Part shown: piece after piece, positions 21,411 to 31,852 of the stretch | How the letters are laid out: the number at the start of each line of letters is the position of its first letter | Numbering within the stretch: position 1 is the first letter of the stretch | DNA from: Zygnema cylindricum | Taxonomy: Eukaryota; Streptophyta; Zygnematophyceae; Zygnematales; Zygnemataceae | Reading direction: 5' to 3' | DNA length: 64,000 nucleotides | Assembly: GCA_037447655.1 (NCBI GenBank) | Contig: JBBHKE010000928.1 | Span: 155,987-219,986, forward strand | The notes under the pieces: generated by a model | Seen by the model: only the letters and a program-made list of their open reading frames with translations | The model's database searches: none | Told to the model about the DNA's origin: nothing | Made by a program: the position numbers and the translations under genes

Positions 21411-24400
21411 TTAAATTGTTCTTGAAGCTTTCATTCTTTTAAGGGCCGCGGCTCGTCTTTTTAAAGCTCTCAAAAGATATGCTCGCGCCCCATTGGTCGG
21501 TTCCGGGCCCCATGTAAACGCTTCCTGGAAAAGAAAAAATACATTTAATTTATTGATGATAAAAAATGACTATTAAAACATTTCCTGAAAAACCACTGTA
21601 GAGAGAAATTCAAATTATAATGTCAAAATAAAATTTTTCTTCAAGGAATAAATCCCTTAAACACATAGAGATGTGATATGAAAACTTTTTTCCTGAAAAA
21701 AAATGCCACCATTTAAAGGAAATTAAAAGGAAATTTTCTTGTTGGGAAAAAATCTTACAAAAATCTTGGGAAAAATATGTTTTCATACATGGGGTTAAAT
21801 GGGTTTACCTGTACTGCTTGAAGCTCATTTTGCATTTCTTGAAGCTTCCCGGGTGTTTCCAAAACGTTTTCAATTACCGTTTTTAGTGTGTCGAGTCGAT
21901 TGGCATCGACGTTTAAACTGAATCGACTATGCTCAAGTTCATCCTATAAAAAACAAAAAAAACGGAAAATAAGAATGACAAATAACAACTTTGAGATGTT
22001 TTTTTAAAAACCACAAAAAAAAAAATTGAAATTCCGAAAAAAGACGAGTCGCCTTTGACACAGCGATAAAACTGCAAGATTGGATTAAACAAAAGTTAAA
22101 TAAAAAGCAACAAATGTAAAAGTAAAATATAAGATTATATACCTGCCACGGTTGGTCGTGATCTCGGTAGAAGTTGATAGGAATACATCCTCCAACTATC
22201 GCTTTTACGGGACGTGACGTCCATTGGGAATGACCAGGAGGACAAACACAAAAAACAGATTTTTCCCAATCCTGTCGAGTCTCCCATTCGGATTTTACGC
22301 CTATCGACCATCCATCGACTTTTTTATCTTGGTACAACTGTTAAATCAAAGAGAAAAGAAACAACAAAAGTAAGAAAAATAACGAAACAACGAGCTTGCT
22401 TTCTACAAAAGTCATTTTTGCATTTGATTTTACGGCTACGAACACTATTTCGTGTTTCATTCTACCGCAATTATTGGAAATTAAACGCACAAATGGAAGA
22501 TGCACTTTTTTCTTCCCAATTTCTAATTTCATGTTTTTTATCAATTAAAACTTTGAAATGGAAATCAATTTCTATTAGACATGCTTTTTGGATTTAGAAA
22601 TTTATCATCCATTCCTCTTCCTATCCATTCCAAGCTTATCTTTCAACATCCCATCACTATCGATTGCCCTTTTATCTTTGATGCATTCCCTCTTCTCCTC
22701 TCTCCCTCTCTCACCTCCAACAATTCCTTTCGAATAAAGTGGTTAAAGTATGGAATGGGAACTCCGTGATGTTGTCCTTCACTAAAACGAAACAACGCCA
22801 CAATTGGTCGATCCGTGTCTCCCGGACGAACAATTTCACTACGTGGCGAAATCGGCGGCATCACAATATCGCGATCCGGCATGTAGCACGGAATGTCGGG
22901 AAAGTTCGTATTTACGGTAACACCGTAATTGTAAGACAAAGCCTATATCATATAAAAAAAAATGAAACACAAAAAAAAAACCACATGAGAAATGTTTTGA
23001 AACATATAGAGAAAGGCATAAAAAATCAACCAGGCAACTCATAGTTACTGACCTGAAATGTATAAAAAAACAGCATACAATGAGTCAGCTTTCACTTTTT
23101 TTACATGTTATGTTCATGGGTTCGTGTATTTTTACTGTGTTACATTTTCTTTTTATTCTTCTATTTTCAAAGATAGTTGGGAAACGTAACATCTTGAGAA
23201 ACATGCATAACTATTAAATACCTTTACAGAGTAAGAACCAAAGTGAAGGTATTAGCGATTTGTTATTTTTGAAATTTTGGGGTAAAATTGTTTTAAAGTA
23301 AAACTTGTTTTACTAATGTTTGTCTTATCTGTTCGCGATAAAATACCTCCCACTAAACGGTGGGAAAAGGCCCAACGGTTGTAGCAAATCACGTTGTCGC
23401 GCATACTAATTTATGACTTCCACAGGTCCGTACATTTTTTATGAAACGACAAAACATCATACAAACACGTACACAAACGACAAAGTTGTTGTTTACCTGA
23501 ATTCCTCGTGCTGTAGCCGCGTGACTGCTACGGACCATTTTGTCGCCATTCAGCTGCAAACGTCATCCACACGTCACAGGTAAGACAGAGCAGCAAACCC
23601 AAAAATACTATGCAAAAACGACAAATCCAAACGACAAAAAGTCAAACACCAAAAAGAAATTCAAACCGTACAGAAACACATCATACATATCCGTACAAAC
23701 ATACGTCTGGAAAAAAACACTCCTCCGTACCTGAAGAAAGAACATCTCGCCGTACAGTACAGGATCACAGTACAATAGAGCTTGGCAACGTCCGTGGTCG
23801 ATCGTCGCCGCCGAGAAATGATCTCGACCGTTAGATCGACTAAAATACGGATACTTTTCCTGAATTTCCTTCAACAGTTTTTCCCACATTTGTGACGTCT
23901 TATGTACGGCGCTCCTCATTTCTTCGGGCTCGTCCGCCCACGTTTTTAACAGCATGTAGCGCGCCGAAAAAAAGGGGATGTAAAATAGTGTAGCTTTTTC
24001 GGGATCCATGGTCCGTGATTGGTTTCTCCGTACAATCATATCGTACAATTCGTTCTCTCCTTCGTACTGTTGGGACCACCATCGGATTGGCGCTTCTAGC
24101 AAGTCAAAATTGTACTCCGTCGAGATTTCGTACACGTAGATAAACTCTTCGGATAGGATATTTTTGTCGTTTTCTGGCGTGCTGGTACTCTGTACTTTGA
24201 ACGCTTCTGGGTATCCGTCGACCACCTCCGTTTTTAATTTTCGACTAGTAGGATTCGAACGAACAACTCTCTCTCTCGTCAAATTAACAACATTTTTTCT
24301 TGTCGAATTAATAATGTTGTTAGCATTTTCAACACTATTTCTAGATGTTGAATTTTTAACAACATTTGGAAAATTTTGAGCATCTAATTCTCTTAAAATT

Positions 24401-24651
24401 TCCATTTCTTTAGCGAGTAATTTTAGTTTCTCAATCGCTTTTGAGACACCCGGGGAAGCCGAATCTCCTTCCACTTGTACGGATTTATGCCGTACGGTTT
24501 GATAAAAAAATGATATTTGGGACATCCATAAAAAGAAAGCGAAGAATAAAATAATTTGGTTCCATGTTAAGTTGTTTTGATTTACGAGGGACGACAAGAA
24601 ATTCGATTTTTTTCTAAAATTCGACCGAAAATTCTCCAACATTGGGGCCAT
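21411..24651 (-). CDS. Exostosin-family (GT47) glycosyltransferase, complete coding region
   Basis: Six exons on the minus strand, all joined in phase 0: 24651-23731, 23554-23498, 22942-22715, 22337-22143, 21943-21809, 21524-21411, giving 549 residues. GT47 enzymes transfer sugars (for example arabinose, xylose or glucuronic acid) onto wall or matrix glycans in the Golgi. The architecture is type II: a short cytosolic tail, a membrane segment around residues 33-50 (IILFFAFFLWMSQISFF), an Asn-rich stem with N-glycosylation sites, then the exostosin domain. Family landmarks are PFFSARYML, YPYFSRSNGRDHF, CYMPDRDIVMPP, FCVCPPGHSQWTSRPVKAI and GGCIPI. Acceptor and donor sites fit throughout (donors GTACGG, GTAAAC, GTGAGA, GTATAT, GTAAAC). 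An acceptor-like CTCCAG lies 12 bases before the ATG with no stop between, so a 5' UTR intron or an upstream coding exon is possible. The sugar specificity cannot be told. Confidence 0.88.
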
Positions 24652-24903
24652 AATAATATTATTTCCTGGAGGAAAAAAAAAAAAAAAAAAAACTTTATGT
24701 TAAAATTGTTAATCAAAATCTTACAACCATTTCATTATAGGTCAAAACCAAATGCAAAAAACTTAAAAAACTTCAACTTTTGGGGAAAATGCATGTGTAC
24801 ATAAAGTACGTACGAATCGATTGACAAAATAATTTTCTTATAAAAAGAATAAGAATAATCAAATGATATTTGATAACTAGTATTTAATTAGTGTAGCGAG
24901 TGC

Positions 24904-25531
24904 GATTGGGGAAACGTGGTGGGCGAAGAGATAGTGAGACGGAGAGGGACAGGGAGAGGGCGAGGGAGAGAGAGGTAGAGGGAGAAAGACAGGGAGAGGA
25001 AGAGGGAGAGGGCAAGGGAGAGGAGAGTGAAAGGAGCAAGAGAGGGAGAGGGAGAGAGAGAGGGAGAGGAAGAGGGAGAGGACAAGGGAGAGGAGAGTGG
25101 AAGGATCGGAAGAGGGAGAGGGAGAGGGAGAGGGAGAGGGAGAGGGAGAGGGAGAGGGAGAGGGAGAGGGAGAGGGAGAAAGACAGGGAGAGGAAGAGGG
25201 AGAAGGCAAGGGAGAGGAGAGTGGAAGGAGCGGAAGAGGGAGAGGGAGAGGGAGAGGGAGAGGGAGAGGGAGAGGGAGAAAGAGAGGGAGAGGGAGAGAG
25301 AGAGGGAGAGGGAGAGGGAGAGGGAGGGGGAGGGAGGGGGGGAGTGGGAGGGGGGGAGAGGGAGAGGGCGAGGGAGTAGAAGAGGGAGAGGGAGAGGGAA
25401 AGGGAGAGGGAAAGAGAGGGAAAGAGAGGGAAAGAGAGAGGGAGAGGGCGAGGGAGAAAGCGAGGGAGATGGTTGGTGGAGGGGAAGGGAGAGGGAGAAG
25501 GAGAGGGCGAGGGAGAGGGAGAGTGAGACAT
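24904..25531. repeat. GAGGGA microsatellite tract
   Basis: Over 600 bases of GAGAGG/GGGAGA units on the + strand, nearly pure at 25105-25175 and 25235-25320. It lies upstream of the GT47 coding region, so it is C/T-rich on that gene's sense strand and may be in its 5' UTR intron or promoter. Confidence 0.95.
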
Positions 25532-26440
25532 ATTCAATATTTAAAACCCGAAGTTGCGTAAATAAAAGTTTTTATGTCCAAAATTTAAGGGAGCCAAAAT
25601 TAGTGAGAGGGAATTTCGATCATAAAAGAATCGTCATAATTTTTGCAGCCATTCATCTACATTTCTTTCATTATTTAAACTACCTTTCATGTTTCAATTC
25701 CTGAAAACAAAAAATCAGATTTTCCACTTAATATTTATATATTCTAACAAAAACGCTAAATCAAGGCTCATCTGCCAACTTTTAAAACTTTCTGTACCGA
25801 AGCCCCAACTAAGGTTTTACTTGTTTATTTTTTTCTTTACTTCTATTTTTTTTTTTTTTTGGCATTTTCAATGGCTTCCAAAAATAATGCTGTAACAAAA
25901 AAATATTATCATTTTCTGTCAAAATAGAGACATTCACTTAAAAACTTTCAAATTTCCAAATTCCATTATTTGTTGATAATACATATTACTTGCATTTTCT
26001 CTCTCCCTCTCTCTCTCTCTACTCCCTCTCCTCTAATCTCATATATTAATGAGAGTAGAACTGAGGAGAGGAGAAGAGAGAAGAAGAGGGAGAGGGAGCG
26101 GGAGAGTGAGAGGGAGAGGTTGATCTCCAAAAATTGTCATCCAACTAACGAACTAAATGGGAAAAGGAATATAGGAAGACTAAGGAGCTAAGAGAGAGTA
26201 AAGAGAAAGAAAACAGAAGGAGAGGGGGGGCAGGGAGAGGAAAACTAAGAAGAAGAGGTAGAGAGGTAGAGAGGTCATTTTCTTTCTCACCTCTCTTAAA
26301 GTACAATTATCTTCCTCTCGCCTCTCTCTTTCCTTCCGTACACGTTTCGACCGATTCACCTCTTCCCAAGCCTTCTCCTTTTCCCACTCTCTTCCTCGCC
26401 CTCTCTCTTCTCTCTCCTTGAAATTTCTCTCTCTCCGAAC
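25532..26440. other. Spacer with further GA/CT patches, no gene supported
   Basis: AT-rich DNA with purine/pyrimidine patches near 26000-26130 and 26220-26430. Frames across the patches are compositional artefacts. Confidence 0.5.
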
Positions 26441-26515
26441 CACGGTCGTTGGTATAAATAGCTGGTCCTCGCACAGATATACCTTCCCCACATACCGACG
26501 GACGCTCCTTTCTAC

Positions 26516-26860
26516 CGGTCAAATCTTTTGGGCGGCACGGAAAATCGGGAACGCCCGCAGAATCGGCAACTGCGTGTCTGTACGAAAGATGCCGTACAGT
26601 ACGGTAGCATTGCGTTTCATAGTAGGAGACATATGTGCCGACCGTATGAGAAGTACAAATGATACACTCTCGTTTTTCGATATGTACGGACCGGGTTTTT
26701 CGAGACGTGATCCGCTGGTCGGTTGGAACGTTTTGAAGTTTTGAGGTTTTGAACTCGTTGGGGAACCTGGAGTGTACGGACGACTTAAATTGACAGGTTT
26801 TTCGTTGGGAGGACGGTATTCGAAGACTGGACCTGAGTAATGACAGACTGATGACGTCAT
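26516..26860 (-). CDS. Unrecognised open frame, possible exon
   Basis: A 114-residue minus-strand frame from the Met at 26860 (MTSSVCHYSGP) to TGA at 26516 has balanced composition, with a Pro-rich first half and a second half containing SVSFVLLIRSAH and YGIFRTDTQLPI. It lies 1.9 kb upstream of the GT47 start. No family is recognised. Against it, a TATAAATAG box sits at 26451-26459 on the opposite strand, and the + strand frame is also open for about 100 codons. I list it as unproven. Confidence 0.25.
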
Positions 26861-26904
26861 TTTGCAGTTATTGACGATTTTTTGTAACAAAATTTGTAAA
26901 TCAA

Positions 26905-27022
26905 TGCCCGTTACACGGGCTTGGACCGTGTCCGGTTTATAATGCCCGTTTATTAAGCCCGTTTAAAGAGCCCGTTTATAATGCCCGTTTATAATGCCCG
27001 TTTATAATGCCCGTTTACACGC
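26905..27022. repeat. 13-bp tandem repeat (AATGCCCGTTTAT)
   Basis: Units of TTTATAATGCCCG repeat head to tail, best at about 26960-27005. They are bracketed by two copies of a longer phrase containing TGGACCGTGTCC and GTTTA. Confidence 0.8.
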
Positions 27023-27352
27023 GCATGGACCGTGTCCTGTTTACCAAAAAGTCTTAGTACTATTGTACTTTTGTACTATTCTTGACGTCCGTACGAACAT
27101 TGGTAGACGCGACCCAAAACAACACAACGATTGACGGAAATCGAGCAAAGAATTTACGGCACTAAATCGTACTTCTTGAAAAGGACGGCTAGCTTTTGAA
27201 CTGCCAGCATCCTATAATCGGACGGTCACGAACGAAGGATAGACGGCTGAAGACTCTTTAGTGCACGTGGCGGCTTTATTTTTATTCATTGACAGTGTTG
27301 AGAAACCAAGATCTGACGGTCAAGAACGATTGCCGAGGGAGTACTTTGAAAG

Positions 27353-27487
27353 TTACCCGTTTGCTGACGTCGTCCGAGGGACAAAGCTACCCGTTTACTG
27401 ACGTCGGCCAAGGGACAAAGTTACCCCATCGCTAACGTCGGCCGAGGGTCAAAGCTACCCGTTTGGTGACGTCGGCCGAGGGACACA
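27353..27487. repeat. Four-copy tandem repeat, about 34-38 bp
   Basis: Each unit contains TACCCGTTTG-like sequence, CTGACGTCGGCC and GAGGGACAAAG. The four copies differ by a few bases. TGACGTC inside the unit is a CRE/bZIP-type core, so the array holds several potential binding sites. Confidence 0.8.
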
Positions 27488-27574
27488 CCGTTTAGGGTTG
27501 CAGTCAAACAGAAAGTCGGCCTATTTAAAAAATTTCAAACGGACGACCAAAGGTCAATAATTTGTATAGAGGTA

Positions 27575-27630
27575 CACCCTGTATTGCTATTAGTGTATAG
27601 CAGCTATACACTAATAGCGATACACGGTGG
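27575..27630. mobile_element. Minimal TA-flanked palindrome (solo terminal repeats)
   Basis: 56 bases starting CACCCTGTATTGCTATTAG and ending in its inverted form around a GCAGC centre, with TA on both sides. It has the ends of the mariner-like MITEs at 33396 and 42501 but almost no interior. Confidence 0.75.
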
Positions 27631-27632
27631 TA

Positions 27633-29052
27633 GTGTCACAGTCCCTGCAAACTTGACGGCGATGCAGTTTCAAAGTTTGAGATTTTCTTCTGACGACGAT
27701 ATAAGCGTACGTGGCAATTTTTAAGCCGGGCTTTAAAGTGGGCGCTTATTTTTTTGAGGCGGCCAGTTAAAGTGTCAATTTTTTTAACTACGAAGTCAGA
27801 TTCATTACTCAGCGGCCGTCAAAAGAGCGAAGGAACGGTATTAACGGAACGTTTGGCCGTGGGTTTTTAGGTGAACGTTAACGGTTAATACGTCGATGCG
27901 TGTCCACTTTGGATGGCGTGAACGCGTCATTTCTGTGAAATGACGGCGTGTACTTTTTGAGCTGTCTTTTTTTGCAACTCAAAAAGTCAAAATAGAGGCA
28001 CGCTTTTAACGTTTTCAAATCACTAAATTCTTCACTTCAAAATTAGCGGGCGTCAACATCAACCTAACGGCCATTTTACAATGACACGTACTAAAATAAA
28101 AATGGCGTCATCGGTTTGCTAAATAGTGAGATCCGGTCGTCGAAATGACGTCCCAAATAATGTTAATCAGTTATCTTTGGAAGGATTCAAGTGTACGAAA
28201 AGGTACAGAGGTTCGGTTGACGGATAAGACAGGTAAATCTCGTTAATTTTTAGCTTTTGCGACATTAAGCATTAGGCACATGCGACAAGCAGTACGGCAC
28301 CGATTCTCGGTGCCAAAATCTCATCATTTTGTGAAAAAATCCAGATACCTGCTAACTTCCTTTTGCTTAAAATAGTGATTAATGCGGCAATGTGGCGCTA
28401 TTCCGTACAAATTTATAAAGAGCCTGCATTAATAATGAAAACGACAGAGGGTACAGATGAATTCTTTATTAACAGACAGTAAGGACTTCAGGCGTACGGA
28501 TCAAGTTATTATAAGTTACATAGTCCAAAAACTGGCTTTCAGCCGGTGGACGTCGATTAAATGTTCGGTAAAGGTCGCCTTTGCGACGGCTTAACGGTTG
28601 AAAAGGCAAAATGCCTCCAGATATCATTTTGACTAGGTCGTTGGTCGCATGTTTAGGGGACTTTCCGTGGAAGTTTCAGTCACCTCTATCGAAATTAGCT
28701 TGTCGTTTGCGGCTGTCATGCTGTCTGCTAAAACTTTGTTATACTGTACGGACTAAGGGCACTGTCAACTGAACGGTACAGTAGCCAACGTATTGTACAG
28801 ATTTGTCTACCGTATTCAGGACAAAACAAATCAGATGACGCACCAAATCAGATTTGGTGCGTCCGCACAAAAAATAGCGTTTGTCCGCACCAAATCAAGC
28901 TGTACGCCCGCACTATTTCCCTTTTGTGAATACTGTACCGTACAGAACATTTTTGGTGTGAAAGATTCAAACCCTAAAAATGAGCCATAGCTCCATAACC
29001 TATTCAAGTCAAAGCTCTTCTATAGGCTCAATCTCCCCTTCCTCCTCAAATA
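27633..29052. other. Intergenic, no gene seen
   Basis: No supported coding region. Around 28830-28890 the word accaaatcagat / gattTGGTGCGTCCGCAC recurs in direct and inverted forms. Confidence 0.45.
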
Positions 29053-31074
29053 ATGTCAAAACGACCATATTCTGACGATGATTATGATCATGATCCTATT
29101 GAGGAGGGAGAGGAGCAGCAACATGTCGCTCACTCACGCTCTCACTACCAGTATGGGATCGAGGACCATCGGGAAGAGGAGGAAGATTATGAAATAGATG
29201 GCCAGGGTGTATTAGAATACGATCAAGATTATCGTTATGATAATGAATACTACAATCATGATGGTGAGATTGCAGCAAAATGATGTTATAATGTGTAGAA
29301 TGATGGTGTAGATGCGTAGAATGATGTTGAGCGTCATTGTAGACCTAAAATGCCAAATTTGTATTTTTTATGCATAAAAGGAGGCTGTATATGTCGAACT
29401 CGTATTGTAAATGCAAATCACGATGTTTTGAATATATAAACCATGTGAAGATGACAAGTTACTCAGGGACATAAAGATTTGTTTATTATGCATAAAAATA
29501 ATGTTTAAAATAATGTTTGAAATGCATGATACGGTCAGATGCATGGCATGATGTTTTAGGTGAGAAAACAACGTTTTAAGTAGACATTGTTAGGAAGAAT
29601 GAACAAGGCAATGTTTAAAAAAAAATGCAAAAATAAAAATGATGCAAAACATGATGAAAAAAAAATGCACAAAAATGATGTTTTAGATGCACACAGTGTT
29701 GCAGATGCAAAAAAATATGTTGTAGGTGCTCAAACTGAAGTTATGGATACAAAAACGGATGCACAAACATGATGTCATAGATGCACAAAAGTGATGTTCT
29801 TGATGCACAAAGTGATTCCATAGATGTGCAAGATGGTGTCATAGACGGAAATAATTATGTTATGGATACATCATTTTATGCATCAGGAGCAACATTTTCG
29901 CATCTAAAATATCCTTTTATGCATCAAAAGCATTATCTTTGTGAAATTTGAACATCATTTCATGCATCCATAACAGTATTTCTTGCATTACCACACGTGT
30001 AAATCGTATCCACACGACCCAGAAAATCGTATTTTACCCATCCAGAACATTAATTTGCTCAAGTTAATGCTCTTGATTAGGGATTCATATCTGTAGAAAA
30101 ATAAAGTCAACCTTTTTTGTTTCCTGATAAAACTTATTGGTCCCGATAAATGTATCAAATTTTATTGTCAATAAAAATTTGATGTTAAGGCCAATTCCGG
30201 TCATTACAAATAACATGGACTGGGCTAAAACGACAAAATTCTCAGTATGTGATGTGTATGGATGTAAAATTTTGACGTCCAAAAAAATAAAGTTTTCAAT
30301 GATTATGGTTCAAACTGGTGGACGGTTATGGCCGGAAGCCCTATTCAATCATAACAAAAAGTATTAGTTTACACAATGGCGACTGACCTTTATTTTGGCG
30401 CCTTCAATTTTGTCATTTCAAGGAGAAAACGTTTTCGAGGATGTAATCCTTTTCTATATTTTAGCGGCAAGTTTTTTTTTGGCGTGTACAGAGTGTTACG
30501 GTCTTAGTCTGTACATGTCGGTTTTATCGAGACAAGCAAACATGTCAATATTTGATGATATCGTTATCGCCGATTATCGGTTGCACAGCTGATACGATAT
30601 GAATCTCTATTCTTCAAGCATAAGTTGATGTTTTTGATGGAGAAATGATGTTTTTGATGCAGAAAATGGTGTTTAAGATGCAAAGTTCAATGCTCTTGAT
30701 GCATAAAATGATATTCTTGATGCAGAAATTTATGCTCTTGATGCATAAACTGATGTTTTTGATGCAGGAAATTATGTTTAAGATACAAATGATAATGCTT
30801 TTGATGCGTAAAATGATGTTATAGATGCACAAATTGGTGCTGATGTCGGGGGACGCGACGACGAGGACGTCGACGATGACAATGACGATGATGAGGACGG
30901 AGAATTTTCGTTGCGACATGGAGAAAATCGAGAAGAGGCCGAATATCCCCTCCAGTTTGACGGACACGTGGACCCTCTCTCATTGGTGGAGGAGGAGCCG
31001 GAGGGATACGAGCAGTTTCAAAAGCTGGAGTATGAGGTCTTGGCGGCCAAGAGGAGGAGAGCCATGGGAGGATG
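29053..31074 (+). CDS. Acidic, likely nuclear protein of unknown family, 5' exons only (partial)
   Basis: Exon 1 (29053-29263) starts at ATG and ends at donor GTGAGA. Exon 2 (30825-31074) follows acceptor GTTATAG and ends at donor GTTAGT. Phase 1 is conserved across the join, giving 153 codons plus two bases. The protein begins MSKRPYSDDDYDHDP and is rich in Asp, Glu and Tyr. An Asp run (DDEDVDDDNDDDEDGE) follows, and then a less acidic segment DPLSLVEEEPEGYEQFQKLE leading into EVLAAKRRRA, a nuclear-localisation-like basic cluster. I do not recognise the family; the composition recalls N-termini of chromatin or helicase proteins. Later exons should lie to the right, but the sequence runs into GA microsatellite and the N gap at 31491. 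Intron 1 is filled with a 21-bp minisatellite whose last unit forms the start of exon 2. Confidence 0.5.
29637..30842 (+). repeat. 21-bp minisatellite in two blocks (GATGCAnAAAnTGATGTTnT)
   Basis: At 30656-30842 nine successive units start GATGCA or GATACA at 21-base spacing. A more diverged block covers about 29637-29880. Because 21 is a multiple of 3, the array reads as a heptad of the type DA.NDV. on the + strand, with a TAA at codon 3 or a TAA at codon 7 in several units. The final unit crosses the acceptor into exon 2 of the acidic-protein gene. Confidence 0.85.
30000..30600. other. Intron spacer between minisatellite blocks
   Basis: AT-rich sequence with short frames and no recognised content, inside intron 1 of the acidic-protein gene. 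Confidence 0.4.
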
Positions 31075-31347
31075 GTTAGTGGGAGAGAGCAAGGGAGGGA
31101 GGGAGAGGGGAAGGAGGAGAAGTAGGGAGGGAGAAAGGGAGGAAGGGTATTGAGATGTTAGGGGCTGAGGGAAGGGGTGGGGAGGCACACATATTTAACA
31201 AAAAAAAAAAACCGACTTGCAATTGCTCTGAAAAGAGAATTTTAGCTTCCCAAGTTGAATTTCAAGTCTTAAAAACTCGCGGAGAAAAAATAACTTTCAA
31301 CACTTAGTTACCATTCTTCTTTCCTTTTTTTCAAGCTAAAAAGTACT

Positions 31348-31349
<2 letters not shown>

Positions 31350-31399
<50 letters not shown>

Positions 31400-31490
31400 A
31401 TTTCTTTCTCTCTTTCTTTTTCTCTCTCTCTTTCTCTCTCTCTCCCTCTCTCTTTCCACTGCTATAATCTCTCTTTCTTTCTCTCAGTTT
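31350..31490. repeat. CT microsatellite next to the assembly gap
   Basis: CTCTCTTT and CT dinucleotide repeats run to the first N. Across the gap the + strand becomes purine-rich, so the strand composition switches abruptly at the gap. Confidence 0.9.
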
Positions 31491-31500
31491 NNNNNNNNNN
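31491..31500. other. Assembly gap (10 N)
   Basis: Ten unknown bases, probably a placeholder of unknown real length. The gap lies between the truncated 3' sides of the + gene at 29-31 kb and the - gene at 31.85-35.15 kb. Confidence 0.98.
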
Positions 31501-31815
31501 GAAGAGGAAGAAGAGGAAGAAGGGGAGAAGAGGAAAAAGAGGAAGATGGGAAGAAGAGGAAGAAGAGAGAAAAAGGAGAAGAGGGGAAGAAGAAGAAGAA
31601 GGAGAAGAGGGGAAAGAAGGAGAAGAAGGGGAAGTAGGGTAGAAGGAGAAGAAGGAGAAGAGGGGGAGAAAAGAAACAAGGAGAAGAAGGGAAAGAAGGA
31701 GAAGAAGGAAAAGAAGGGAAAGAAGGGAAAGAATGAAAAGAAGAAGAAGAAGGAGAAGAAGGGAAGAAAAGAAGGAGACAAAGGAGAAGAAAAAACGAAG
31801 GAGAAGGAAAAAATA
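31501..31815. repeat. GAAGAG/GGAGAA purine microsatellite
   Basis: Trinucleotide-like GAA/GGA purine repeats on the + strand. On the minus strand this is a C/T tract directly downstream of GEK1 exon 3, in an intron. Confidence 0.93.
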
Positions 31816-31852
31816 TACAAAGAGGGTATAAAGGGGTAGAAATGGGACTTGC

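Noticed and set aside
23608-23730. Extension of the GT47 first-exon frame past 23731
   Set aside because: A good donor (CAG/GTACGG) lies at 23730, and the continued frame loses family similarity; the next exon fits at 23554.
24246-24262. GGATTCGAAC resembling an inverted tRNA B box
   Set aside because: It lies within the GT47 first exon, with no A box or tRNA fold nearby.
24887-25540. Possible CRISPR-like regular repeats
   Set aside because: Simple-sequence DNA without unique spacers, in a eukaryotic genome with introns.
24877-25704. Several overlapping 100-225 codon frames
   Set aside because: All lie over GAGGGA repeats and encode only Arg/Glu/Gly or Pro/Ser; no domain or splice support.
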